Positions 1 through 9,314 of a stretch of 64,000 nt of DNA are shown here, one piece after another. The position numbers and the translations under genes are program-made. This stretch comes from Chaetoceros tenuissimus (taxonomy: Eukaryota > Bacillariophyta > Thalassiosirophyceae > Chaetocerotales > Chaetocerotaceae). The notes below the pieces were generated by a model. The model saw only the letters and a program-made list of their open reading frames with translations. It was not told where the DNA came from and made no database searches. The stretch spans positions 1,922,001 through 1,986,000 of the forward strand of contig BLLK01000045.1 in NCBI GenBank assembly GCA_021927905.1. Direction: 5' to 3'. The number at the start of each line of letters is the position of its first letter. Position 1 is the stretch's first letter.

Positions 1-205
1 ATAGAATCGTGATCGGTAAGTTATAGTTTTGCGATTTGCAGCCAAACGATAAATTTGAAAGTGATGACTAATTTTTCCTTTTCAAAACGATTTTTCTAGA
101 AGCTAGGCGAGAATTGGGGTCATGGAGGTGGTGTAGAATAGTGTTGCAACGGTTCAAGAGTTGATTTGGGGTCTAATGCGGATATGCGCAAGGTTGGATT
201 GGCGA
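1..205 (+). repeat. Left terminal inverted repeat of the transposon
   Basis: This is the exact inverted counterpart of 5221-5425. Three mismatches were seen (near 33, 85 and 188) and no indels. It begins ATAGAATCGTGATCGG at the window edge. Homology stops at 205, where the two arms diverge into unrelated sequence. Confidence 0.93.
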
Positions 206-303
206 TTCTAAATAGATTTAAGAGTAAACAAGAAATTAAATATTTTCATTTCTACGTAAATTAATTTCCACTCGATCATGCTTCCTTTCTACACCTGTAC
301 TTC

Positions 304-900
304 TTACAAAAAATCGTGAGTAGGCCAGCTTTGACTGTTTGGGCCGTCACCGTCCACATCGTACTCAACTTCATCAGTTTCCTCCTCAATTTCCTCTTCA
401 GCTTCCTCCTTCAATTCTTCCTCTAAATTTTCTTCAGCATTTTCTTTCTCATCAACTTTCTCAGTGATCTTTTTGGTCTTGGCCAAAACCTTCAATTGGT
501 GCATGAAATTATAAACATCAAGAAAGTTTCTTGCGGTCATTTCTCCGTCTTTGCTATCCTTGAATGATACGCAAAAGTTACGAGGAAATCCTTCGCGAAA
601 AATGGAAACATCAAACGCATTGAATACAACCGTATCCTTGCGCAACTGGTGGAACTTGGCTGGCAAATCCGAAATGCAGCTATTAAGAACAAGCTGATGA
701 CCAACATAAGCGACCACAAAAGCATGATTTGAATTACTTCCTTTCTTTTTAAGAATATAAATTTTGAGTCTATTCTCTTCACGATCCTGCTTACCCCCCT
801 TTCGGTAGGTGTCTCCATTCTTCCTTCCGATACGAAACATGTATGAAAATTCGCTTTGGTAAAGCACAGCGAAGTTTTCGTCTTTGATTGAGATTGCCAT
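304..900 (-). CDS. Transposon passenger protein, acidic C-terminal tail
   Basis: I do not recognise this 198-residue protein. It lies inside the transposon, divergent from the transposase, with 268 bp between the two starts that could serve as a shared promoter. Residues 1-140 look like a compact mixed alpha/beta domain rich in aromatic and basic residues (FSYMFRIGRKNGDTYRKGG near the start). Residues 145-183 form a highly acidic Glu/Asp tract. There is no signal peptide or membrane segment. The acidic tail and the shared element suggest a nuclear partner or regulator of the transposase, but that is only inference. A captured host gene is the alternative. Confidence 0.6.
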   Translation of the reverse strand: MAISIKDENFAVLYQSEFSYMFRIGRKNGDTYRKGGKQDREENRLKIYILKKKGSNSNHAFVVAYVGHQLVLNSCISDLPAKFHQLRKDTVVFNAFDVSIFREGFPRNFCVSFKDSKDGEMTARNFLDVYNFMHQLKVLAKTKKITEKVDEKENAEENLEEELKEEAEEEIEEETDEVEYDVDGDGPNSQSWPTHDFL

Positions 901-1168
901 TGTTATATTTACGTATTTGTTTTTATGAGAAAGTGATTGCAGTTTTTAGTCTTGTTCCATCGGAATCACTTATGGCAGTAAGTCATGGATATGATTTAAA
1001 AATCAGTCCCATTTTGAATAAGGATTCTTCTTTTCTATAGGCAAAGACTTCGTAAACTCGAAAGTTCTAAAGTGAACATACATTCTAAAGCAATCAGTAG
1101 AAAAATGTTTCAATCAATATGGACACAAGTACTTCAAGATTACTCTTACACTATATGATTTCTGCGAA

Positions 1169-4100
1169 ATGGCTGGACCAATTCAGCAATCGTTTGAAGA
1201 AATAGACTGGACTCTTATCAAAGAAATTGAAGAGTCAGAGTTGTACTTTGATACTCCAAATGAATTTGAGGATTGTATTTTGAATGCAGAAGAATTGAAA
1301 GTTTTTTTAACTCCTCCTGCTGCGGATGAATGGAAAGACTTCTCCAGCAATGAAAATGCCACAATTTTTAATATCGACGATGCAAAAGAAAGACAATGGC
1401 AGATGGGAAAAGTCGAGATAGAACATCTACGGAATAAGTTGAAAACAACTTTTGGTATTGATTATCAATCTCTATCCTTGGAGGATCTTGCATCATCTAT
1501 TATCTTCACAACACTTGGTCCAGAAAGTAAATTTGGTTCGTTTTTCGCTGAGGAACTTTCGTTGAGTAAAATGGAATATGCGGCTTTTATGTGCACTCTT
1601 TTTACTCAAGCTGCCTATCGAGTTAGTGTAACCGAGCTTTATTTGCCTCAGTCTAGATTGAAAGTGCCTATGGAAGAAGAGGATTATCTCAAGGTGTGGG
1701 AGAATATGGCAAAAAAAAAGAAGATTCCAGAGTTTGAAATGCGCACACCTATGTCACCTATTCCGCTTTGGAAAGGTGTTGAAGAAATAGTAAATACACT
1801 CTTGAGAACTGTATCTATTATCGACCGAAGGGAAATCATTTCTATATCGCTTGATGATGATAAAGTTTGGTTTGGTTCAACAAAAGCGCGAACAACAGAT
1901 CAATTTGATATTAAGTTTACAACTCATGTCAAACCGAATAGAAAAGGCATCGTGGTACATACTGCTGTAACTACAGGGGTAATGGTTCCTGTTGCTGCAA
2001 CTGTACAACAGACCAATGATGATAGTGTGAGCTGCTTTGAAAGAATTTTTACCTTTCTTTTTGGATCTGGAGGAAAACTTGATTTAAGAAATGTTGAAGT
2101 TCAATCAGATAGAGGATATATGCTACCAAATCTTGTGTTTGATTTGATTCTTCGTCACGGAGGTAATCTTGTTGGCACATGTAAAAGAATTGCAAACTGT
2201 TGGCCATTTACACACAACCAAAACCTCGCTGACAACGATACTCGCACACTCATAGAAACCAAAGGAGCACCATCTTTGTTCTTGAAATATTTCAGTGTCG
2301 ATCGTGGAGAGAAGACAATTTTTGCTTCTTCATTTCGAAATGGATCTGGAGCTGTTGCAACTGCACTTTCAACTTTGCATGGAAATCATCAATGGGAGGG
2401 CATTGCATTAAAACCATCTGAGAGAATTTTATATAACAAAGATTCAACTTTTTTTTCTTCCAAATTCCTTGTTGGGATTGATATTGATGACGGTGTAAAT
2501 AAATTTACTGACGACAATATTGAAATTTCTTTGCGAAATGATATTATGAACCAAATAAAGCCATTTACATTGCGACAAGGTAAGATTGTGAAATTGAATT
2601 CGCTTTTAAAAAAATGAAATGATTGGCTCATTTTTCATTCTTATAGGAACTGCAGATTGGTTTTGGTTGCGCAAATTTAGCCTGACATCTTCCCAAGCAC
2701 ATGGAGCCTTCCTAAAGTTACTTCCTGACAAGACAGATAATGATGATTGGATTAAAGTTGCAACTTACCTCTATGGTGAAGATTGGGCTGAAGTCCTTGG
2801 TCTAGGAGCTCAGGAACAAGATAGTTCAGATACAACTACTACAAATGATGACCTAAAGTCGTTTCTTCAAGAGTACGACGTTGGATCGTCGGAGTGCAAA
2901 AAATGCGCTGTCAGTTTTTTGCGTGAATATGTTGAAAACGAGATTGTGCTTAGCAAAGAAAATGCAAAGACGATTTGGACAGGCATCAATTTTGAAAATG
3001 TAAATCGAGCAGAAATCAAAAGAGACATCAAGGCGATACTAGCAGAATTCAATCCAGAAATGCTTGGAATGAAAAATGCAAATGATACCTTGATGCAAGA
3101 ATGGCTATCATCTTGCAATTCAAAACGAGAAATTTTATTTTACAAGATCCAAAGTCTAAAAGAAATCATGAAGAGAAGACACTTGAAGAAGAGACAGGGC
3201 GTTTCAAATCTTAATGCGTCCGACATGATTGATGGAATTTCAGGTTCTGACAGGACAAAGATTGTTGAAGATGTTTCTCTTGAACGCGATGCAGATAACT
3301 TATCAAGCAGGGAAAAAGCTGTTCTAGAAGTTTTGAAAAAAAGCTTTATGCCGCACCAGAAGGGTAAGGATCGGGAGTATTGTCAAATTGGACATCGACT
3401 AGAATTACCAATACTAAAGAAGTTTGTGGAGCTCATTCCAAGAGTCCGAGAATACTCAAATGTCAAAGTGAAGAATGCGTACACTGTAGGACTCGCTGCC
3501 AAGAAAGATGCAGTGTACGCAAAGGACTCTATTGACTTTCTTTTGTCAGTAGAGGAGAATAACATGCGTTCAATCTGGGGTTTTGAATGCAAAGGTCGAG
3601 TCACTCACTCAACAGAGGAAGAGGAGAGGCAAAACTTTACTCTGAATCAAAACCCACATCTTCGTATACAATCGAGAGATGTCTTTGAAATGATTCAGCG
3701 TGTCAGTGAAAGATTCCAAGTCTTACAGCATGTGTTTGTATACGATCTAGATACTGTTGTTCATGCCATAGGAAACTTGAATGCTTCGCTAATCCGAACA
3801 TGTATCATTGATTTTGACAATGACATCAAGGATAGTTTTGGAGCTGTGCTTGACGACATCAAGCATGAAACCTTAGAGTGGGCTTATCCTACTGTTCTGA
3901 CTGGTAGGAACGAAGTTCTACCCATTCCAGATGAGATAGTTGATATTGCTGTCAAATTTATACCAGAGATAAACGATGAAGAGACTCTGCAAGGTGCTGT
4001 AAACTTGTGGCACGTTCTACGTCAACAAGTTTTGCCAATGCCATCTTTCCGAAGATTGATCCCAGCAGTATGTGCATATTGGAATGCAACAAAAGGAGGT

Positions 4101-4832
4101 TCAGACACGATCACCAAACTGATGGATAGCTGTATCCTCCGCATTCCTAAAGCATGGATGAATAATGAAACAGTTGCAATTACTCGCCTTGTACAACTTT
4201 TGACGACTTTAAATCATCGCCTTCTTCAGTGCGGAACTGGCTCCGAAAATCTCAACTATCCAAGCCTCTTACATTGGCGACATGCTGCAAGTGAAAGAAC
4301 ATCATATCATACAACACTCCTTTTCCATGTAACTGCGTTTCAAAAATATATAGATGAATGCAAGACTTCTGAAGTTATGCCAATGACACGAGTAGAACCT
4401 CCTCGTCGTACTGATCGAAGAGCACGTGTTGACGGAATATTGCCTGAGAAAATTGACTTTGCTCCAACTGCCCCAAATATTTGTACTCCGCCAAGACTTG
4501 CATCAATGCTTGAAAGCGGCAATGCGCCAACAGAGTACAAAACAATGGCTAGGCGCTGTATGGGTTCTATTATGCAAGCTTATCCACCAAAAGCAAACAA
4601 GTCTTGCGCACTTTGTAAAAAGAGTACAGGTTACTATTGTACTGGTTGTAAACGTTGGTTTTGTTTCGCAAAACAGAAAAAGAATGCAGAGAATCTTTAT
4701 TCTCACACTGTGCAAGGAACAGAAATGTCATTCATCAAAACTTGTTTCCATACAGCACACGAAGACTGTTGGAACGAATACTACACTGAGTCGATCAGAG
4801 AAGATGAAGTTCCTTGTGTTTCACCATCATAA
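1169..4832 (+). CDS. piggyBac-like DDE transposase fused to YqaJ-type nuclease and zinc finger
   Basis: There are two exons, 1169-2579 and 2647-4832, joined across a 67-bp GTAAGA...TTATAG intron that splits a Gly codon; the product is 1,198 residues. Residues about 195-340 carry an RNase-H-like transposase region. Acidic residues lie at 229-231 (ISISLDDDKVWFG) and at D314 (VQSDRGYMLPN), followed by a GGNLVGTCKR stretch like that of piggyBac-family proteins. Next comes RQGTADWFWLRKFSLTSSQA at 469-488, matching the N-terminal signature of YqaJ/lambda-exonuclease nucleases. GHRLE (719-723), D767 and E784-C-K786 complete a PD-(D/E)xK active site. The C-terminus (1124-1190) has CxxC pairs plus later His and Cys residues, forming a zinc finger. 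Presumed roles are excision and integration of the element plus DNA end processing. Which acidic residues form the DDE triad is not settled by eye. Confidence 0.85.
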
Positions 4833-5220
4833 AAATTGCAAACGAAGATTCAAAGAGGAGAAATTGATGTATTTTTAGAATTATTATAACTATTTAATTT
4901 CTTGTTCACTCTGAATTTCTTTTTATGTACAGAAGATATTGTATTAAATATTTGGTATTGACCGTCAGAGAAAACATCATATTCGGAATTCATCATCGTT
5001 TTACTTCGGTTCCATTTTTTGCCACCACAGCATATACCATACTCTAATGGACTATATCGTTATTAGAAACAAATATTGAAATGTTCAAATGATTCATGCC
5101 AAGTAAGTACCATAGAGATCAACGGTAATCAATTCAGAAAATCCTAAAGCCAAATTCATTATTTTCTTCAAATTCGTTTGGTCGACATCCATGTCATAAA
5201 TGAGCCAATTGAGCTTGAAG
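4833..5220. other. Transposon 3' region without a gene
   Basis: This 388-bp AT-rich stretch lies between the transposase stop and the right inverted repeat. It presumably holds the transposase 3' UTR and polyadenylation signal. No open frame of note was seen. Confidence 0.6.
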
Positions 5221-5425
5221 TCGCCAATCCAACCTTGCACATATCCGCATTAGACCCCAAATCAACTCTTGAACCGTTGCAACACTATTCTACACCACCT
5301 CCATGACCCCAATTCTCGCCTAGCTTCTAGAAAAATCGTTTTGTAAAGGAAAAATTAGTCATCACTTTCAAATTTATCGTTTGGCTGCAAATTGCAAAAC
5401 TATAACTTACCGATCACGATTCTAT
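5221..5425 (-). repeat. Right terminal inverted repeat of the transposon
   Basis: This is the inverted copy of 1-205 with three mismatches. It ends ...CACGATTCTAT at 5425, followed by TAGATTGTCACC. The exact element end and target duplication need the sequence to the left of the window. Confidence 0.93.
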
Positions 5426-5754
5426 TAGATTGTCACCTATTGTATATCTTGATGAAATATGGAAGGTGAAACATGGTTGGTTGTTGTGTAAAGTAATGAA
5501 TAGTTCAGATAAAAACTCATGTCTAGTTTATGTAAGTTTTTTCGTTGGAAAGTTGATGTTTTTTCTTTTCCCGTCGGGGCGGGGTTTTTGGCGCGAAAAC
5601 GCAAAAAACCTGGATATGGATATCTACATCGTCGACGCTCGACATGGCTCTTCTGCTTCCACCGATCTCCACCAAAGCTTCACTTTCACTACTTGCTACT
5701 AACATAAAATCATAAAATTACCAAAACAAAAGAAAAACACATCCCCACTCAATA
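5426..5754 (+). other. Promoter region between transposon and CBS-pair gene
   Basis: This 329-bp stretch separates the transposon end from the CBS-pair start codon. It contains a GC-rich core (about 5573-5605) in an otherwise AT-rich setting, including an E2F-like site. The short ORFs here are not convincing. Confidence 0.6.
5585..5600. promoter_or_regulatory. E2F/DP-like site
   Basis: TTTTTGGCGCGAAAAC matches the known E2F consensus TTTSSCGC on both strands (TTTGGCGC and TTTCGCGC). It lies 155 bp upstream of the CBS-pair start codon. Function is inferred from the match only. Confidence 0.5.
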
Positions 5755-6448
5755 ATGTTAAGCCGAGTAGCATCAACTTTTATCCGAAAGACACCAACTT
5801 CCACTAGGTTCGCAAAGCAAGTCTCTGCTCCTATGGGAACTCGATTCTACTCTTTGGAAGATTCCCCATCTGCAAAATCTGCATGGGAGCAATCCTGCTA
5901 CTTCGAAATGGACTTTACTATTCCTGAAGATGCAAGTGTTTTTGAGGCTGTACAAAAATTTGCTGTAAGTAGTAATGGCTCATATTGCTTTATGATAATT
6001 AAATAAATATTTCCAACCGAATAAATAATGGTACAAGATAAAAAGACGAAACTAATCATACAATGAATTTATTGCATAGGCTTATGATGTTGGATGTCTT
6101 GTGACTACGGACGGATCTGGCAATATTTCCGGTGTCATCAGTGAAAGAGATTACATTGCAAAGGTTGCCCTTTTGGGAAAAACTGCAAAGAGCACAGTTG
6201 TGAAGGAAATCTCTACTAAATCATCTAATCTATTGACTGCTTCTCCTCATGATTCTGTAGACGAATGTATGACTAAAATGCTTTCTAAGGATATCAGACA
6301 CTTGCCACTTTTGGATGACGATGGTGTAGTGATTGGGATGCTTTCTGTAAAGGATCTTGTAAAGACTTTAGTTCAGGAGAAAGATGATACCATCAAGGTA
6401 TTGTCTGACTTTGCCCTAGGAAAGGGAGGTCACTTTGGCAGCGACTAG
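5755..6448 (+). CDS. CBS-domain-pair protein, probably mitochondrial (CBSX-like)
   Basis: There are two exons, 5755-5964 and 6080-6448, with a 115-bp GTAAGT...GCATAG intron at a codon boundary; the product is 192 residues. Residues 1-35 are rich in Arg, Ser and Thr and lack acidic residues (MLSRVASTFIRKTPTSTRFAK), typical of a mitochondrial presequence. Two CBS motifs follow, about 50-115 and 120-180 (GNISGVISERDYI and RHLPLLDDDGVVIGMLSVKD). Together they form one Bateman module, which in this family binds adenine nucleotides and regulates partners. Plant CBSX3, a mitochondrial thioredoxin regulator, has the same size and layout, but the partner here is unknown. The E2F-like site and a transposon end lie upstream. 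Confidence 0.9.
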
Positions 6449-6515
6449 ATCACGAGTTTGATGAGTACATTTTGTTTTACTAGATACCCTACATACAAAA
6501 GAACTAAGATTAATT

Positions 6516-7397
6516 TTAATGATCTCTACGATCTTGGAATCCCCCCTTTCTTTTCTTCAATCTATCAAGCGACGCTTTCCATTCTTTTGTGTCTCTAGGA
6601 TGATCAATCACAAAGCCACAACTTTGCATCATTGAATAGCATGTTGTAGGCCCTACAAACTTGAAACCGTTTTTCTTTAAAGCTTTACTCATAGCTTCAC
6701 TCTCATCAGTTTTGCTTGGCATATCAGATAAACTGATCCAGCCGTTCAAGACTGGTTGATGATATACAAAACTCCAAAGCCAATCAGAAAAATCTTTGTA
6801 TCCTTCCGCTTTCACCACTGGAAGTAAATCTTGCAACTTCTTAGCATTATTAATAACAGATTCAATCTTTCCCCTATGCTTCACAATCATTTCATCACCA
6901 GTCTTTCCACTATTTAATATTTGGTCAATGTCATTGCTCGTCATATTTGCAACTTTCTCAATGTCAAAATTGTGGAATGCTTTTCTATATGCTTCGCGTT
7001 TATTCAAAATTGTTCTCCATGATAAACCTGATTGTGCTCCCTCTAAACATAATTTTTCAAATAATGCTTGATCACCGTGTTTCTCGTATCCCCATTCATT
7101 TGCCATGTATGCATTGTATCTTTCATCTCCTTTTGTAAATACATTATACCATGGTGTGGAAATTGTACCACCAGCAATTGTGTTCTCAGTGTTTGAAGTG
7201 TTTTTAGGATTTGATGTTGAACCTTTTTGATTTGTTTTCTTTTTATAGGAACTAGATGTCCGCCGTGGAGGGATACGAACCTTTTCTGGAGTTTTTGATT
7301 TTGCCATAATTTTTAGTTGTTTCGAGGTTGGTAGAGTACTCGTGCAAATGATTCCTCTGGAAAATACAGCTTTAGCCTGATTATAGCATGGTATCAT
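6516..7397 (-). CDS. DNA-3-methyladenine glycosylase I
   Basis: This 293-residue single-exon gene encodes a base-excision-repair enzyme that removes 3-methyladenine from alkylated DNA. The Tag domain covers about 85-270. It opens with TPWYNVFTKGDERYNAYMAN and continues through WGYEKHGDQALFEKLCLEGAQ and GLSWRTILNKREAYRKAF, then QPVLNGW and the C-terminal SCGFVIDHPRD with the conserved His. The first 30 residues before MAKSKTP (Met at 7307) are basic and hydroxylated, and could be an organelle presequence. If initiation is at 7307 the protein is 263 residues and nuclear or cytosolic. The gene converges on the CBS-pair gene with 67 bp between them. Confidence 0.93.
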   Translation of the reverse strand: MIPCYNQAKAVFSRGIICTSTLPTSKQLKIMAKSKTPEKVRIPPRRTSSSYKKKTNQKGSTSNPKNTSNTENTIAGGTISTPWYNVFTKGDERYNAYMANEWGYEKHGDQALFEKLCLEGAQSGLSWRTILNKREAYRKAFHNFDIEKVANMTSNDIDQILNSGKTGDEMIVKHRGKIESVINNAKKLQDLLPVVKAEGYKDFSDWLWSFVYHQPVLNGWISLSDMPSKTDESEAMSKALKKNGFKFVGPTTCYSMMQSCGFVIDHPRDTKEWKASLDRLKKRKGGFQDRRDH

Positions 7398-8290
7398 AAC
7401 ATATAGTCAAGCCTCCTTTAGTTTTCTTTGAATATGATGTCCAGATTATTCCAAATATCATGGGACCACCTACCATGATAATTCTTTTCAAAGAATCAAA
7501 TCATCTTTCTGTATAGAACAATCAACATGACGTCATTGACATCAATGCAAAAGGGGGTGGTGTCTCAAGGGGGGACAATATTCATATAGCGGGACTAATT
7601 ATCCCTTCCGACTAAGGATATCAGTAGTAAGGAGTAAAGGGGATGGCTGAGAGAAGTTGAAATTTTGTGTTGCCTGTTGCTTGTTGTTTTGCAATTGAAC
7701 TTCTATCCACCTTCTGCTGTTACAAAGCAACCATCGGTACGTTTGATATCTCATCAACGAAGCAGTACAATGAAATTCTAGTGAAGCTCTGACCAGGCAG
7801 GAACATATTAGGGGGCTATTGGAGCTAGAGGAGGGCGATTTCACAAAAGCTAGAGGTCGAATTTTTGGTCCTGTTGATTTGGAGTCATTACCTAATGGAG
7901 AAATGTGTGAAAGTGGCCTTAATGAGATGAAGAAGGAATGATGGAAATATAGGTGATATTTGAACAATCGTGAAAGGAAATAATACAATGTTGAGAAATG
8001 TGATGTGATCTTGGTGCTGAAAGGTTTTGATCAAATTTAGTGGTGTGATTGATGTGGAAGCCTACGTGAAGAAATGAGACCTCGACAATTTCATTCACCC
8101 AAGAGATTGCCTAAAGGAATGAAAATTGAAATAAATCTGGTTTTCAAGAGCATGTGAAGAGCTTCATCCTGATTATTTTTGAAAAACTGCAAATGAGAAA
8201 GAATTCTTAAAGTTTTGACAAACTTGACTCCTTCAATTCCAAACTTACACTTTTTCTTTTCCTTCACAGTTCCAAAATTTCAATAGCACA
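7398..8290. other. Intergenic region, divergent promoters of glycosylase and BTF3
   Basis: This 893-bp region lies between divergent genes. It holds a palindromic TGACGTCA at 7528-7535 and a pyrimidine-rich leader just upstream of BTF3. The leftward ORF at 7599-7988 has low-complexity composition and no recognisable domain, so it is not called. Confidence 0.55.
7528..7535. promoter_or_regulatory. CRE-type palindrome TGACGTCA
   Basis: This is a perfect 8-bp bZIP/CREB consensus, 131 bp upstream of the longest start of the DNA glycosylase gene. The same core recurs near 32.35 and 32.79 kb in this window. Confidence 0.45.
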
Positions 8291-8785
8291 ATGACAGACG
8301 ATATCGCAGCAGCACGCGCAAAGATGATCGCCAAGAGATTCGGCGGTGCTAACGCATCCACCGGAGGAAAGGGAAGTGTAAGAAGAAAGACCAAGAAGAC
8401 TTCCCGCTCTTCTGGAGGACAGTCGGATGCTAAGCTCAGTGTATGTTTGAAGAAGCTTGGAGCAACCACCATCCCTGGAATTGAGGAAGTTAACATGTTC
8501 AAGGAAGATGGAGAGGTTATCCACTTTGTCAACCCACGTGTTCAGGCTGCTATCCAGTGCAACACTTTCGCAATCTCTGGACCAAACGAGACCAAGCCAC
8601 TTCAGGACCTTCTCCCATCCATTGTTTCCCAGCTTGGTATGGACAACATTGCTCAACTTCAGAGCTTGGCTGCAGCAGCAGGAGGTATGCCAGGAGCACC
8701 TGAGGTTGCTGCTGAGGAAGATGATGATGATGATGAGGTTCCAGACCTTGTAGAGGGAAACTTCGAGGAGGCTTCAGAAAAATAA
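8291..8785 (+). CDS. BTF3: Nascent polypeptide-associated complex subunit beta (BTF3)
   Basis: This 164-residue, single-exon protein pairs with NAC alpha at the ribosome exit site and shields nascent chains. The N-terminus (1-45) is basic, with the ribosome-contact stretch GSVRRKTKK. The NAC domain spans about 45-105 (LKKLGATTIPGIEEVNMFKE, FVNPRVQAAIQCNTFAISG). After it come the QLGMDNIAQLQ segment and an acidic tail (residues 140-150). Length fits the family. Codon use is richer in GC-ending and preferred codons than in most neighbours, as expected for a highly expressed gene. The pyrimidine-rich leader fits translation-machinery genes. Confidence 0.97.
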   Translation: MTDDIAAARAKMIAKRFGGANASTGGKGSVRRKTKKTSRSSGGQSDAKLSVCLKKLGATTIPGIEEVNMFKEDGEVIHFVNPRVQAAIQCNTFAISGPNETKPLQDLLPSIVSQLGMDNIAQLQSLAAAAGGMPGAPEVAAEEDDDDDEVPDLVEGNFEEASEK

Positions 8786-9314
8786 GTACATTAGTATAAA
8801 GAAAAAACAAGACTCTTCGTAATAGATAATAAAAAAATCTTGAGCATAATTCTTTTGTTTGGCATTAATTTTGTCATGTGTAGTCATATCTTTTGTATTA
8901 AAAATGAGCGTAAAATTACAAATCAAGGATGAGATGCGAATGAAGTAACATGATCATGTTACCAATATGTATTACGAATGCAGGCAAATGTGGAGATTTC
9001 AAACATTCTTGCCCTCTTTCGAGATTGAAAGAAAGTTGTTGTATATTTGGAATACTATGAATAGTTTTGAAATCAAAAGATGAAAGAAGAGATGAAAAAG
9101 AATCAATCAGAATATGAATTCAACAGATTTCTAATATTTAACATGTAGGAGCTTCCTGACCCACTATACTTCCCCTCAGCAAACAGCGTCTCAATCCACT
9201 CATTCTTTTTTGATAGCACTACTCCAAACACAACTCCTCTATCTCCTTGACTGCAGTACTGTCGTTTATTAACCATTAATACACTGACTATTGAAGTTGT
9301 TTCTAGGATAAATC
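8786..9314. other. Intergenic region
   Basis: This 529-bp AT-rich stretch holds the BTF3 3' UTR and the promoter of the pseudouridine synthase. No repeat, RNA gene or open frame was recognised. Confidence 0.6.

Larger units (their letters stand above)
1..5425. mobile_element. DNA transposon with 205-bp TIRs, DDE-YqaJ transposase and passenger gene
   Basis: The first 205 bases of the window recur as an inverted copy at 5221-5425 with no gap and three mismatches. Base 1 pairs with 5425, so the left end may lie just outside the window and the target-site duplication cannot be read. Between the repeats lie a rightward two-exon transposase gene (1169-4832) and a leftward 198-codon gene (304-900). 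Both frames are open and the repeats are about 98.5% alike, which suggests recent activity; that is inference. The catalytic part resembles piggyBac-type DDE proteins, but no TTAA is visible at the right end, so the superfamily stays open. The right end lies 330 bp upstream of the CBS-pair gene. Confidence 0.88.

Noticed and set aside
5421-5432. TTAA-type piggyBac target site at the right end
   Set aside because: The sequence at the boundary is TCTATTAGATTG; no TTAA is present and the left flank is outside the window.
7599-7988. Leftward 129-codon ORF
   Set aside because: The composition looks non-coding, there is no domain, and it lies in the BTF3/glycosylase intergenic region.
8264-8656. 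Antisense ORFs over BTF3
   Set aside because: They are shadows of the real gene: the sense frame gives a clear NAC beta domain.
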